Under the pieces are notes generated by a model. It saw nothing but the letters and a program-made list of their open reading frames with translations. It searched no databases and was not told the DNA's origin. From contig NC_090023.1 of the NCBI RefSeq assembly GCF_037176765.1, forward strand, positions 47,013,366-47,077,365: a DNA stretch of 64,000 nt, in the 5' to 3' direction. Shown here piece after piece: positions 57,201 through 63,611 of the stretch; positions within the stretch are counted from its first letter, which is position 1, and each line of letters opens with the position of its first letter. The position numbers were made by a program, and so were the translations under genes. The stretch comes from Anolis sagrei. Taxonomy: Eukaryota; Chordata; Lepidosauria; Squamata; Anolidae.

Positions 57201-60200
57201 AACAAAAATCATTACAATATTGTCATTTATATACAATTTTGTTAAACAAACATGGTGCTATGCTCAATAAGAGCAACAGGAGACAGAAGTGCTAAATGCC
57301 ATTAACGTTCTGCATACTACTGAATACACTCATGCAATATCACTATGTCCTCCCCCAAACTAGTCTAGTCTTGCTTCCTGGTCATGAGAGAGTACGATAC
57401 AATACTGGAAACTGCCTATTATCATCATGAATGCAGTGTTCAAGCAGAAGGTTTCAAATATTGACAGGACCTGTTGGTGGAGTGCTTGGTTATAGTGTGC
57501 CTCTGTTTGTTTCACGCTTAGAGACACCATTATCGAATGTGAGAAAAGTTACGCAAAATGCAACTTTTTATTTTTCATCTAGGAGTGCATAGCAAACACT
57601 TGTCAGAAACATTCAGTTAACTAGATATTTTTATTTTAAAAAATCTGAGTCAGGCACTGAAAGGGTTAAATGGATATGTCTTAGCAAAAGCCTCAGTTCT
57701 ACATAAGCAGGTGTGCCTGTAGCTTAGTAGTCGTCAGTTTGAGGTAAACCTCAGTGGGAGAAAGGTCTCAGGGCCCTTCCACACAACCTTATATCCCAGA
57801 ATATCAAGGCAGAAAATCCCACATTATCTGAGTGTGGATTCAGATAACCCAGATATTGTGGGATTTTCTGCTTTGATAATCTGGGATATAGGGCTGTGTG
57901 GAAGGGCTCTCAGTCTGTGAGAGAAGCTTTGGTGTGAGAAGCTCCAGGTTGAATGCCTTGTCAAGCCTCATGTGTAAAGCTCCAGTATAAAGGCTGCTGT
58001 GTGTAAAAAGCTACTGTGTGAAGCTCCAGTTGTGAGAAGAGGCTGTGAGAGCGAGGCTGTTTATCTGCATGAGGAAGAAGCAAAGAATAGAGTATAAAAG
58101 ACTTTATTTGTGTTGTGAAAACCTTGTTATTATAAATAGTGCTACTATATTATTTTACTACAAAGAAAAGCCTCCTATAGAAGAGATAAGATTGGTCTGT
58201 GTGTTTTTGTTCTTTTTATCACTTTGGGCTACTGTTGTTGGGTCATGCTGCTGCTTCTAAGTTACTCTGCTGGACATTTATGAAGAGGGTCTTTTGTTAT
58301 TAAGCCCACTTGCTCAACAACACTGATGTATGTAAGACAATTACGCCCTTGTCAGAACTACTAAAGCGAGAGCTAAGCACAATCCAAAATGACGGTTCAT
58401 TTAAAAGAAAATCTAATACTATCTTCTCTATAGGGTTAATATTATTTTCTTTTCATGAATCATTCCAGACTATGATAGAATTCACAATCTTGTATGAAGA
58501 CATATGAATCAGAAAAATGAAGTTTAATCTCACACTAGAAACCAGTAGTTTCCTAGTTTCATGTCTGAACCGAACCTGAGTACACCAAGAGTTCTGTTAT
58601 TGTAAATGACAGCAAAGGATTCAGAGTTTCTAGAACTCAGATCAATTTCTAATTGCCAGTTGTGACTACTTTCCTTATATTACCATCATCACCATAAAGA
58701 AGAAAAAATATACCCATGTTATTTTTTTTTAAAAAAAATAGCATTATAACTGTACCAAGAGTTTAGCATTCTTTCCAATTCTTTGCCTCAAGTTTTGGAT
58801 ATGAGAACATGTTGCTATAAAAATATTTTTACATAATGAAGCAGTTTTTGCAGTTCCCTCCTTCCCAGATGTTATAGGAATGACTTTGAAAAGAAGGAAC
58901 TTCAAGGCTACACATATTGGTGCACTGGAATAAGATCACTGCATGTTTTAACAAAACTTAATGTATTTTCATTTGAATTCACACAGTGTCCATGGGTTTC
59001 AGAATATTGTTGTATCACATAGATTGAAAATCCAATGAAAATTAAACTGCAGTCAAATCAAACTTACCATCAAGTGTAGAGTAAGTCAATGATTTGATAG
59101 AGACAAGCATATCATCGTCAAAGGGGACATTGTACTAGGTTTGAAAAACAAAAACACACCAGTGTTACAGGATAGTTAACTTCTACATTACACAGAGATA
59201 GTAATTACAAGGTGTATATAATGAGATCTCTTGCAGATGAGACTTAAGTGTAAGCATGAAATGCACCTATGCTTCATTAACCCCCTTACATGTATCCTGA
59301 GGATAATTTTATACATTTGTGAAACAAAGGCTATGGACACTGAACCATCCACCAGAAAGCCAAGTGTTACTTTCCATATCATAAATAGGATTTATGTAAT
59401 GAATGTACTATGTGTTGTCAAAGGCTTTCATGGCCAGATTCACTGGGTTGCTGTGAGTTTTCCAGGCTGTATGACCATGTTCCAGAAGCATTCACTCCTG
59501 ATGTTTTGTCCACATGACTTTTAGCCATGTTTTACATAATCTATAGTAATGTTTCACCATGATTTGATGTTGATTATCTGTTTTAGGATTGTTTACTCGC
59601 TTTTTTGATAGCACTTTATATACGGCATGGGATATTTGCTGCTGTATGTTGTAAACCGCCCTGAGTCCCCTTGAGGAGATAGGGTGGGATAGAAATAAAG
59701 TTTATTATTATTGAGACTCTATTTATTAGTTTGTTTATTTATTTACTATATTTATACCTTGCCCTCTCTCACCCTGAAGGGGATTCAGAGCGGCTTACAA
59801 GTTATATGTCCATACAAAATATTATATTATTAGCATAACACAATATTAGTATTATATATATATTACTTTACTGTACTATACCACTGTACTGCAATATTAT
59901 TAGAAATATTTCATGTAATATATAATTATTATATTCTATTATTATTTCTATTATATTGTATTACATTAAGATCAATATAATATGTACATATAATATATTA
60001 TTAGCATGGCACAATTAGTATTATATATTGCTATATTATACTATACCACTATACTGCAACATTATTAGTAATGTTACATGTAATATATAATTATTATATT
60101 ATTATGCTGTATTATTCTTGTTATATTGTATTACAACATCATGAACAATATTATATATTATACAATTATATTATGATTGCATTGTATTACAATATCATGA

Positions 60201-61684
60201 CCAATATAATGTGTACATACAATATATATTATTAGCATAGCACAATATTATAATATATGACTATATTGTACTACACCACTATACTGCAATATTATTAGCA
60301 ATATTACATGAAATATATAATATACAGTTATTATATTGTATTGTTACTATATTGTATTACAACATAATGATCAATGTTATATATTATACAATTATATTAT
60401 TACATTGTATTACAATATCATGATCAATATAATATGTACATACAATATATATTATTAGCATAGCACAATATTAGTATTATTTATGACTATATTGTACTAT
60501 ACCACTATACTGCAATAATATTAGTTATATTACACAAAATATATAATATACAGTTATTATATTGTATTATTACTATTATATTGCATTACATTGTACTATT
60601 AACTATATTATATCACAGGGATGGGCAAACTTGGACCCTCCAGGTGTTTTGGACTTCAATTCCCACAATTTCTAACAGCAGAATTGTGGGTGTTGAAATC
60701 CAAAACACCTGGAGGGCCCAAGTCTGCCCTGCCTGCTATATCAGGAGGAAAAGGAGATAAAAGTTAAAAAATAAACAAGAAAAAGGTATCATTATTGCAG
60801 CCAATGCTGCGGGGCCTCATCTCACTAGAGAATGAATCCACTTTATATTTGTTTGCTTCCTCCTGAAGAATTCTGGAGTTTGTAGTTTAGGGAGGAGACT
60901 TAACAGCATCACTAAACTACAAACCCTAGAATTCTGCAGAAGGCAGAAACCGGATTTAAAGTAGATTAATTCTCTAATGTGGTGAAGATTGTTGACAGCT
61001 TTGGATGTGGATGGAACCTGTATATTTCCCCCCCTCATATTGCACACCAGACAGTAAGGGAGGGACTAGGATTCCCAGAAATGCCTCAAAATTCATGGAG
61101 GACTGTTGTTTAAAAATACATAAATCACTTTTGCATCCCAAACAGGCAAAGCTCGGGTCCATCCACAGCAGGCATGGGCAAACTTGGGCCCTCCAGGTGT
61201 TTTTGGACTGCAGATCCCACAATTGAGAGTTGGAGTCCAAAACACCTGGAGGGCCCAAGTTTCCCTATGCATGGTCTACAATGTAGAATTAGCGCAGTTT
61301 GGCACTGCTTTAACTGCTACGGCTGGATGCAACGGAATCCTGGGAGTTGTAGTTTGTCGAGGCCCCAGCCTTCTTTGGCAGAGAGAGCAAAAGGCCTTGC
61401 AAAACTGCAACGCCCATGATTCCATAGTTAAAGCGGTGTCAAAGTGGATTAACTCCACAGTGTAAGATGCCCCCCACACGGCACAGAAAAGAGTCTCCTG
61501 TTACAGGAACTCAAGCAAAGGCCGAGGCGCTTCAGAAGCGAGGAAGGGTGAATTCTGAGGGGCCCAGACACGCAGCCAGGCCTCAGGCCCTGCCTTTCCC
61601 ATCACGACCGGGCCTCACCTTCTCCATGATGGCGCTCATGGTGGCCACGAACCTCCTCCGGTTGCGCCTTCTCCGCCGGTCCAT
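42180..61684 (-). CDS. HJURP: Holliday junction recognition protein, CENP-A chaperone, 13 coding exons
   Basis: The exons, high to low, are 61684-61619, 59134-59068, 57190-57135, 53944-53917, 53325-53270, 51950-51908, 50199-50138, 48287-48177, 47523-47451, 46285-44757, 44367-44304, 43683-43596 and 42303-42180. Every AG/GT junction keeps phase, giving 788 residues (human 748). HJURP binds soluble CENP-A/H4 and deposits it at centromeres in early G1. Seen: an N-terminal Scm3 domain with YNVPFDDD (23-30), the SLTY box (37-40; TLTY in human) and VWGEE (48-52). A middle domain has MVPRNHSL (225-232) and NVTIADLY (258-265; human NVTISDLY). Two HJURP_C repeats follow, [15 protein letters not shown] (527-541) and [13 protein letters not shown] (578-590). 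The start gives a shorter basic helix than in mammals. Exons 11-13 rest on phase-consistent splicing rather than recognised homology. Confidence 0.93.
42358..42652. mobile_element. hAT element in HJURP intron 12
   Basis: Ends AAGGCTTCTTAAACTGTTTC and the inverse of CCCACAGTTTAAGAAGTAG. Shares TTTTTCTTTTTATGGAGTAC with the 33306 copy, so both belong to one family. An internal AGGTTCCCTTGCA...TGCAAGGGAACCT inverted repeat is also present. Confidence 0.7.
43085..43235 (-). mobile_element. reversed L2 tail in HJURP intron 12
   Basis: TTATTTATTTGTTATTAATT, then CCTGTGGGGACTGAAGGTGG, the reversed L2 3' end. Confidence 0.6.
43596..43683 (-). CDS. HJURP: HJURP exon 12
   Basis: 88 bases between CTAACTTCTTCACAG and AAA|GTAAGT, both strong signals. 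Encodes [20 protein letters not shown] and on. A longer open frame on the + strand covers it but lacks homology. Confidence 0.72.
43940..44060 (+). mobile_element. L2 tail in HJURP intron 11
   Basis: CAAGCTGCTTTGAATCCCCT, then GGATAAAGCGGGGTATAAAT, the L2 3' end. Confidence 0.65.
44304..44367 (-). CDS. HJURP: HJURP exon 11
   Basis: 64 bases between CATAATTTCCAG and ACAG|GTAGGC. Encodes [20 protein letters not shown]. Phase 0 in and phase 1 out match exons 10 and 12. Confidence 0.7.
44757..46285 (-). CDS. HJURP: HJURP exon 10 (large central exon)
   Basis: 1529 bases, one open frame of 506 complete codons from 46274. Holds the middle domain (NVTIADLY) and both HJURP_C repeats ([28 protein letters not shown]), plus many SP/TP sites ([22 protein letters not shown]) suited to CDK control. 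Acceptor GTCTAATAG, donor ATG|GTAAGG. Confidence 0.96.
46345..46740 (+). mobile_element. Penelope-like 3' part in HJURP intron 9
   Basis: Contains ATCAGGACAGTAAATAAAGA, CTTTGAAGCTGCAAGGCCAT, CCACAGATATATAAACCTCA and AAACGTCAGGAGAGAATGCT. Only the non-coding 3' region is left. Confidence 0.8.
47451..47523 (-). CDS. HJURP: HJURP exon 9
   Basis: 73 bases between TGTACTTAG and GTG|GTGAGT. Encodes [20 protein letters not shown] and on. Confidence 0.85.
47782..47937. mobile_element. GGCCCCTTC MITE in HJURP intron 8
   Basis: Ends AGGCCCCTTCTACACTGACA and the inverse of ATATGGCAGTGTAGAAGGGG. The inner ATCTGATTTGAAC block resembles the GGGCCCTTCC family but differs in length and core. Confidence 0.65.
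48177..48287 (-). CDS. HJURP: HJURP exon 8
   Basis: 111 bases between TTATAACAAAG and ACG|GTAACA. Encodes [20 protein letters not shown], which aligns with human SPLKNELRRKYLTQVDILLQ. The acceptor tract is weak. Confidence 0.85.
48430..49178 (+). mobile_element. Penelope-like element with GIY-YIG region in HJURP intron 7
   Basis: The segment near 48585 reads [19 protein letters not shown], the start of a GIY-YIG endonuclease domain, and continues with [12 protein letters not shown] and later [25 protein letters not shown] at the C-terminus is the hallmark of Penelope-like retroelements. The reverse-transcriptase region is missing and the frame is broken at least twice. The 3' region ends GAAAGCCTTCGACAACAC. 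Confidence 0.88.
49545..49705 (+). mobile_element. L2-type tail with TTA run in HJURP intron 7
   Basis: GCGCCCCGAGTCCCCGTTGG, then GGCGGGGTATAAATAAAGTT and a TTATTA microsatellite (49679-49705). Confidence 0.75.
50138..50199 (-). CDS. HJURP: HJURP exon 7
   Basis: 62 bases between TGAACTGTAG and AAG|GTAACA. Encodes [20 protein letters not shown] and K. Confidence 0.82.
50703..50790. repeat. inverted and direct CTGTAATAACTTTT repeats
   Basis: Three direct copies of CTGTAATAACTTT and an inverted copy (AAAGTTATTACAG-like) lie within 90 bp of HJURP intron 6. A strong hairpin could form. Confidence 0.7.
51098..51757. mobile_element. TIR element with TTA/TTATT array in HJURP intron 6
   Basis: The left end CCGTATATATTCAAGTATAA and the right end (reversed) TCGTATATGCTTGAGTTTAA are inverted repeats next to TA. 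Inner blocks also pair (CAGCTTATACTCGAGTCAG, CAGCTTATACTTGAGTCAA). The middle (51200-51470) is an expanded TTA-type microsatellite whose Leu/Tyr/Ile open frame is meaningless. Superfamily uncertain. Confidence 0.65.
51908..51950 (-). CDS. HJURP: HJURP exon 6
   Basis: 43 bases between TTTTTAACAG and CAG|GTATGG. Encodes [14 protein letters not shown]. Confidence 0.82.
52369..52845. mobile_element. intact-looking non-autonomous hAT, 477 bp, perfect 8-bp TSD, HJURP intron 5
   Basis: Ends TAGGGCTGGGCAA and the inverse of TTCGCCCAGCCCTA-type sequence, with perfect ACAAGCAC duplications at 52361-52368 and 52846-52853. Both subterminal regions are packed with ATTACGAAT, CGATTCG and ACGAAAC repeats in both orientations, as hAT transposase-binding sites often are. 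The centre includes GGCGGGCGCGATCGCGCAAT. Many CpGs are kept, which suggests a young insertion. Confidence 0.88.
53270..53325 (-). CDS. HJURP: HJURP exon 5
   Basis: 56 bases between CTAATTAAG and AAG|GTATGT. Encodes [19 protein letters not shown], an acidic/glutamine-rich linker. Confidence 0.8.
53455..53756. mobile_element. hAT element, 302 bp, 8-bp TSD, HJURP intron 4
   Basis: Ends CAGGGGTCCCCAAAC and the inverse of TTTAAGGACCCCTG. Flanks TATTAAAT and TATTAAGT match at 7 of 8. Contains GGAGGGCCGCATCCGGCCCC near the right end. The centre holds a SINE-like relic (GTGTGCTTTCAAGTTGTTTC). Confidence 0.85.
53917..53944 (-). CDS. HJURP: HJURP exon 4 (28-bp microexon)
   Basis: Only 28 bases between AACTTGCAG and TAG|GTAAGA. 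Encodes VTVQRQENI plus one base. Skipping it would shift the frame, as 28 is not a multiple of 3. A CR1 copy begins about 45 bases upstream of its acceptor. Confidence 0.78.
53990..54520 (-). mobile_element. CR1 LINE 3' part, reversed, HJURP intron 3
   Basis: On the - strand: [36 protein letters not shown] and [13 protein letters not shown]. The left end is the CR1 tip (GAGTCATAGAGTTGGAAGAG). Decayed. Confidence 0.92.
54868..54912. mobile_element. half of a hAT MITE
   Basis: CCAAACACCTGGAGGGTCAA and GCTTGCCCATGCCTG match one arm of the 60616 family; the other arm is gone. Confidence 0.6.
54955..55295 (+). mobile_element. ancient L2/L3-like LINE relic, left part
   Basis: Codons resemble [18 protein letters not shown] and a following HW-type region, the C-terminal part of L2/L3-type reverse transcriptases. 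It probably continues at 56757-56900 ([19 protein letters not shown]) after a block of younger insertions. Confidence 0.55.
55310..55693 (+). mobile_element. LINE reverse-transcriptase fragment
   Basis: Frames give [37 protein letters not shown] and [20 protein letters not shown]. These match the RT motif region with DLTKAFDTVNR and GVKQGCVLAPTLFS of an endonuclease/RT LINE. It is interrupted by a Penelope-like insertion, and a short continuation lies at 56280-56295. Several stops. Confidence 0.75.
55708..56265 (+). mobile_element. Penelope-like element with 14-bp TSD
   Basis: The perfect duplication ATTCTGCATCTTGT lies at 55694-55707 and 56266-56279. The element starts with an inverted copy of its own 3' terminus (ATTGTCGAAGGCTTTCATGC), then has an open GIY-YIG-region frame with [40 protein letters not shown] and [14 protein letters not shown]. 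The 3' region follows. The RT part is missing. Confidence 0.9.
56296..56760 (+). mobile_element. CR1 LINE 3' end
   Basis: GACAGAGAAGGGTGACTAAA onward encodes diverged CR1 peptides, then GGAACTCTCTGCCCTGAAGT, GGTTGGACTGGATGGTCCAT and CTACGATTCTA at the end. Confidence 0.9.
56761..57134 (+). other. LINE relic continuation, then unassigned intron
   Basis: 56757-56900 reads [19 protein letters not shown], the end of the ancient LINE begun at 54955. The rest of HJURP intron 3 shows nothing recognisable. Confidence 0.5.
57135..57190 (-). CDS. HJURP: HJURP exon 3
   Basis: 56 bases between TTTATTTCTAG and AAG|GTATTT. Encodes [19 protein letters not shown], matching human GLRIWGGRLIKERNKGEIQD in the Scm3 domain. 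Confidence 0.92.
57191..59067. other. HJURP intron 2, mostly unassigned
   Basis: Apart from the MITE at 57775-57912, no recognised repeat or gene is seen. At 57900-58040 several short GTGAGAAGCTCCAG-like words recur without a clear period. Confidence 0.5.
57775..57912. mobile_element. palindromic GGGCCCTTCC MITE, copy in HJURP intron 2
   Basis: GGGCCCTTCCACACAACC, CCCAGAATATCAAGGCAGAA and the inverse arm ending GTGTGGAAGGGCTC. TCA on both sides may be a 3-bp duplication. Confidence 0.78.
59068..59134 (-). CDS. HJURP: HJURP exon 2 (CENP-A-binding core)
   Basis: 67 bases between AACCTAG and ATG|GTAAGT. Encodes [20 protein letters not shown] and LD; human is YNQPFEDTPVVQMATLTYET. This contains the TLTY box, a hallmark of vertebrate HJURP. 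Confidence 0.96.
59413..59517 (-). mobile_element. Penelope-like terminal fragment in HJURP intron 1
   Basis: GTTGTCAAAGGCTTTCATGG, GTTGCTGTGAGTTTTCCAGG and CATGTTCCAGAAGCATTCAC; only the terminal 105 bp. Confidence 0.75.
59570..59716 (+). mobile_element. L2-type tail in HJURP intron 1
   Basis: GTAAACCGCCCTGAGTCCCC, then GGTGGGATAGAAATAAAGTT and a TTATTATT end. Confidence 0.8.
59718..60606 (-). mobile_element. reversed L2 tail with AT-rich tandem array
   Basis: 59718-59815 is the reversed tail (TTATTTATTTACTATATTTA, CACCCTGAAGGGGATTCAGA). 59828-60606 is an AT-rich array of four diverged units of about 170-230 bp. Each starts near TTAGCATAGCACAAT (59830, 60001, 60232, 60455) and contains CACTATACTGCAATA-type blocks. 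The whole lies in HJURP intron 1. Confidence 0.75.
60616..60735. mobile_element. hAT MITE, 120 bp, 8-bp TSD
   Basis: Ends CAGGGATGGGCAAACTTGG and the inverse of CCCAAGTCTGCCCTGCCTG. Flanks TTATATCA and CTATATCA match at 7 of 8. Arms AGGTGTTTTGGACTTCAATT and its inverse. Confidence 0.88.
60826..60981. mobile_element. palindromic MITE, copy 2, in HJURP intron 1
   Basis: Arms AATCCACTT...AGAATTCTGGAGTTTGTAG and CTACAAACCCTAGAATTCTG...AGTAGATT around GGGAGGAGACTTAACAGC. Flanking AGAGAAT and ATTCTCT extend the symmetry. Sister of 20620. Confidence 0.75.
61169..61272. mobile_element. hAT MITE, same family as 60616
   Basis: CAGGCATGGGCAAACTTGGG, CCCTCCAGGTGTTTTTGGAC and the inverse arm. The right end is decayed and no clear duplication is left. 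Confidence 0.78.
61275..61465. mobile_element. palindromic GTTGTAGTTT MITE
   Basis: Arms TCTACAATGTAGAATTAGCG, GGAATCCTGGGAGTTGTAGT and inverse CCATGATTCCATAGTTAAAG, GATTAACTCCACAGTGTA around CCCAGCCTTCTTTGGCAGAG. It sits directly inside the first HJURP intron, next to the CpG island. Confidence 0.75.
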
Positions 61685-61970
61685 GGCGTGGCCTTCCCGG
61701 GGTGCCTCACAGGCCGGCGCCGGACTCCCCTCCCGGTCTGCTCCGCGCCCTCCGGAGTCGCGCCATTCCTCACTTCCGTCCCCTCACCGCAGCGCCCTCC
61801 TCCGATTCAAATCCCGCGCTCTCCCAATCCCGCAGGAGCGCGTGGCCCTTTACGCTACCTGATTCGTGGCGGCGCACGTCATTCAAAGCAGAGCGCCCAA
61901 TCAGCGGGAGGAAAGAGAGGAGCCTTTGATTCGATTGGGTACCTTCCCTAAAGCTCGGTTCCCTCCTCCG
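61480..61970. promoter_or_regulatory. HJURP CpG-rich promoter with CCAAT, E2F and CHR-like sites
   Basis: A CpG-dense block unlike the AT-rich surroundings. On the - strand TTTGAA (CHR-like) lies at 61806-61811 and again at 61882-61887. The E2F-like TCCCGCGC is at 61812-61819, beside the first CHR-like site. CCAAT boxes lie at 61824-61828 and 61897-61901 (+ strand) and 61934-61938 (- strand). NF-Y plus CHR/E2F elements are typical of G2/M genes such as HJURP. A divergent + strand transcript is possible but no coding exon is seen. Confidence 0.65.
61619..61684 (-). CDS. HJURP: HJURP exon 1 (start)
   Basis: 66 bases, ATG at 61684-61682 in the context GCCATGG, donor AAG|GTGAGG. Encodes a basic start then [14 protein letters not shown], which aligns with human RRRFQRRMQRLIEK. 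It is the first in-frame ATG visible; the upstream frame stays open without another ATG, so a non-ATG or spliced upstream start is possible. Confidence 0.88.
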
Positions 61971-61989
61971 GTGACACAAAGGCTTCAGA

Positions 61990-62084
61990 GCCACTATACA
62001 ATTAATACACCTTTGACACTATTTTAACTGCCCTGCTTCAAGGCTATGGATTCCTGGGAGTTGTAGTATTACAAAGCCTGAAGT
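61990..62084. mobile_element. MITE fragment
   Basis: TTTGACACTATTTTAACTGC and GGCTATGGATTCCTGGGAGT match one arm of the 61275 family. Confidence 0.6.
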
Positions 62085-62436
62085 AGAGAAGGCTGAGAGG
62101 GGATATGACAGCCATGTATAAATATGTGAGAGGAAGCCACAGGGAGGAGGGAGCAAGCTTGTTTTCTGCTTCCTTGGAGAACAGAACAATGGCTTCAAAC
62201 TACAAGAGAGGAGATTCCATCTGAACACGAGGAAGAACTTCCTGACTGTCAGAGCCGTTCAGCAGTGGAACTCTCTGCCCCGGAGTGTGGTGGAGGCTCC
62301 TTCTTTGGAAGCTTTTAAACAGGCTGGATGGCCATCTGTCAGGGGTGATTTGAATGCAATATTCCTGCTTCTTAGCAGGGGGTTGGACTGGATGGCCCAT
62401 GAGGTCTCTTCCAACTCTTTGATTCTATGATTCTAG
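62085..62436 (+). mobile_element. CR1 LINE 3' end
   Basis: GAAGGCTGAGAGGGGATATG, GGAACTCTCTGCCCCGGAGT, TTGGACTGGATGGCCCATGA and GATTCTATGATTCTA give the intact CR1 3' terminus, 5'-truncated. Confidence 0.95.
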
Positions 62437-62450
62437 GAGTATTTACATCA

Positions 62451-63611
62451 GGCATGGGCAAACTTTCTAACTTGGGGGCCGCATGCTAGCACTCTCTCCA
62501 AGGAGGAAAGGATGGAAGGGAGGGAAGGGAGGAAGAGAAGGATAAAGGAAAAAGGAAGGATACACAAAAGGGAGGGAAGGATGGAAGGAGAAAGAGGGAG
62601 GGATGGAAGGAGGAAGGGAAGAAGGAAAGGAGGGAGGAAAGAGGGAACTAAGGTTGAAAGGGAGGAAGGGAAGGGAGGAAGAGAAGGATAAAGGATAAAA
62701 GGATAAAAGGGAGGGAAGGAACAAAGAAAGGAGAAAGGGAGAGAAGGAAGGATGAAAAAGTGGAAGGGAAGGATGGAAGGAGAAAGGGAGGGATGGAAGG
62801 AGGGAGGGAAGGAAGGAAAAAGACTAAAGGGATGGAAGGTGGAAAGAGGGAAGGAAGGATGAAAAGGAGGAAGGAATGGATGGAAAAAAGGAGGAAAGGA
62901 AGGAGAAAGGAAAAAGAGAAGGAAGGATAGATAAAAGGGAAGGAGAAAGCGAGAGAGAGGGAAGGAAAGAAGGATGAAAAAGTGGAAGGGAGGGATGGAA
63001 GAAGAAGAATATGGGAGGGAGGTAAGGAGGAAGGAAAGACAAAAGGGAGGCAAGGAAAGAGAGACGAAAAGGTGGAAGGGAAGGAAGGGAATGAGGAAGG
63101 AAAGAAAGAAGGAAGGACGAAAGGGTGGAAGGGAATGGAGAGAGGGAGAAAGAGGGAGGGAGGAAAGAGAAGGAAGGAAAAGACAAAAATGAAGGAAGGA
63201 CAAAAGTGTGGAAGGGAAGGATGGAAGGAGAAAGAGGGTGAAAGGGAAGGAGGGAGGAATGAGGGAAGGAAAGACCAAAGGGAAGGAAGGAAGGTTGAAA
63301 GGTTGGAAATGAAGGATGGAAGGAAGGAAGGGAAAGGTAGAAGAGAAAGATAAAGGAAAAAGAAGGAAGCACAAAAGGAAGGAGAAAGAGGGAGAGAAGG
63401 AAGGTTGAAAAAGTGGAAGGGAAGGATGAAAGGAGAAAGAGGGAGGGATGGAAGGAAGGACATAAGTGTGGAATGGAAGGAGGGAGAAAGAGGGAGGGAA
63501 GGAGGAAGAAAAGAGAGAAAGAAGGAAGGATAGAAAGATGAGAGAGAGGAAGGCTGAGAAAGGAGCCCAAGGGGCTGCATCCACCCCCTGGGCCTAGGTT
63601 TGCCCATACTT
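62451..63611. mobile_element. hAT-like ends enclosing a GGAA-type array of about 1.05 kb
   Basis: The left end CAGGCATGGGCAAACTTTCT with GGGGGCCGCATGCT and the right end GGGGCTGCATCCACCCCCTG, GGCCTAGGTTTGCCCATACT are inverted hAT-type termini. Between them (about 62503-63560) the + strand is almost pure purine: GGAAGGAAGG, GGAGAAAGAGGGAGG and relatives, without a strict period. The long Ser/Phe/Pro/Leu open frames on the - strand come only from this composition. Confidence 0.75.

Noticed and set aside
57700-58260. A possible LTR because of repeated GTGAGAAGCTCC-like words and a TATAAAAG stretch
   Set aside because: No second LTR, primer site, or recognisable ends or coding region were found, so the stretch is left unassigned.
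59828-60606. CRISPR-like array
   Set aside because: The units are diverged, AT-rich and about 200 bp long with no short identical repeats or spacers. The context is vertebrate DNA.
61467-61862. A 131-codon + strand frame in the CpG island, possibly a divergent gene
   Set aside because: GC-rich DNA has few stops. The frame overlaps HJURP exon 1 antisense and has no homology or splice site that I can support.
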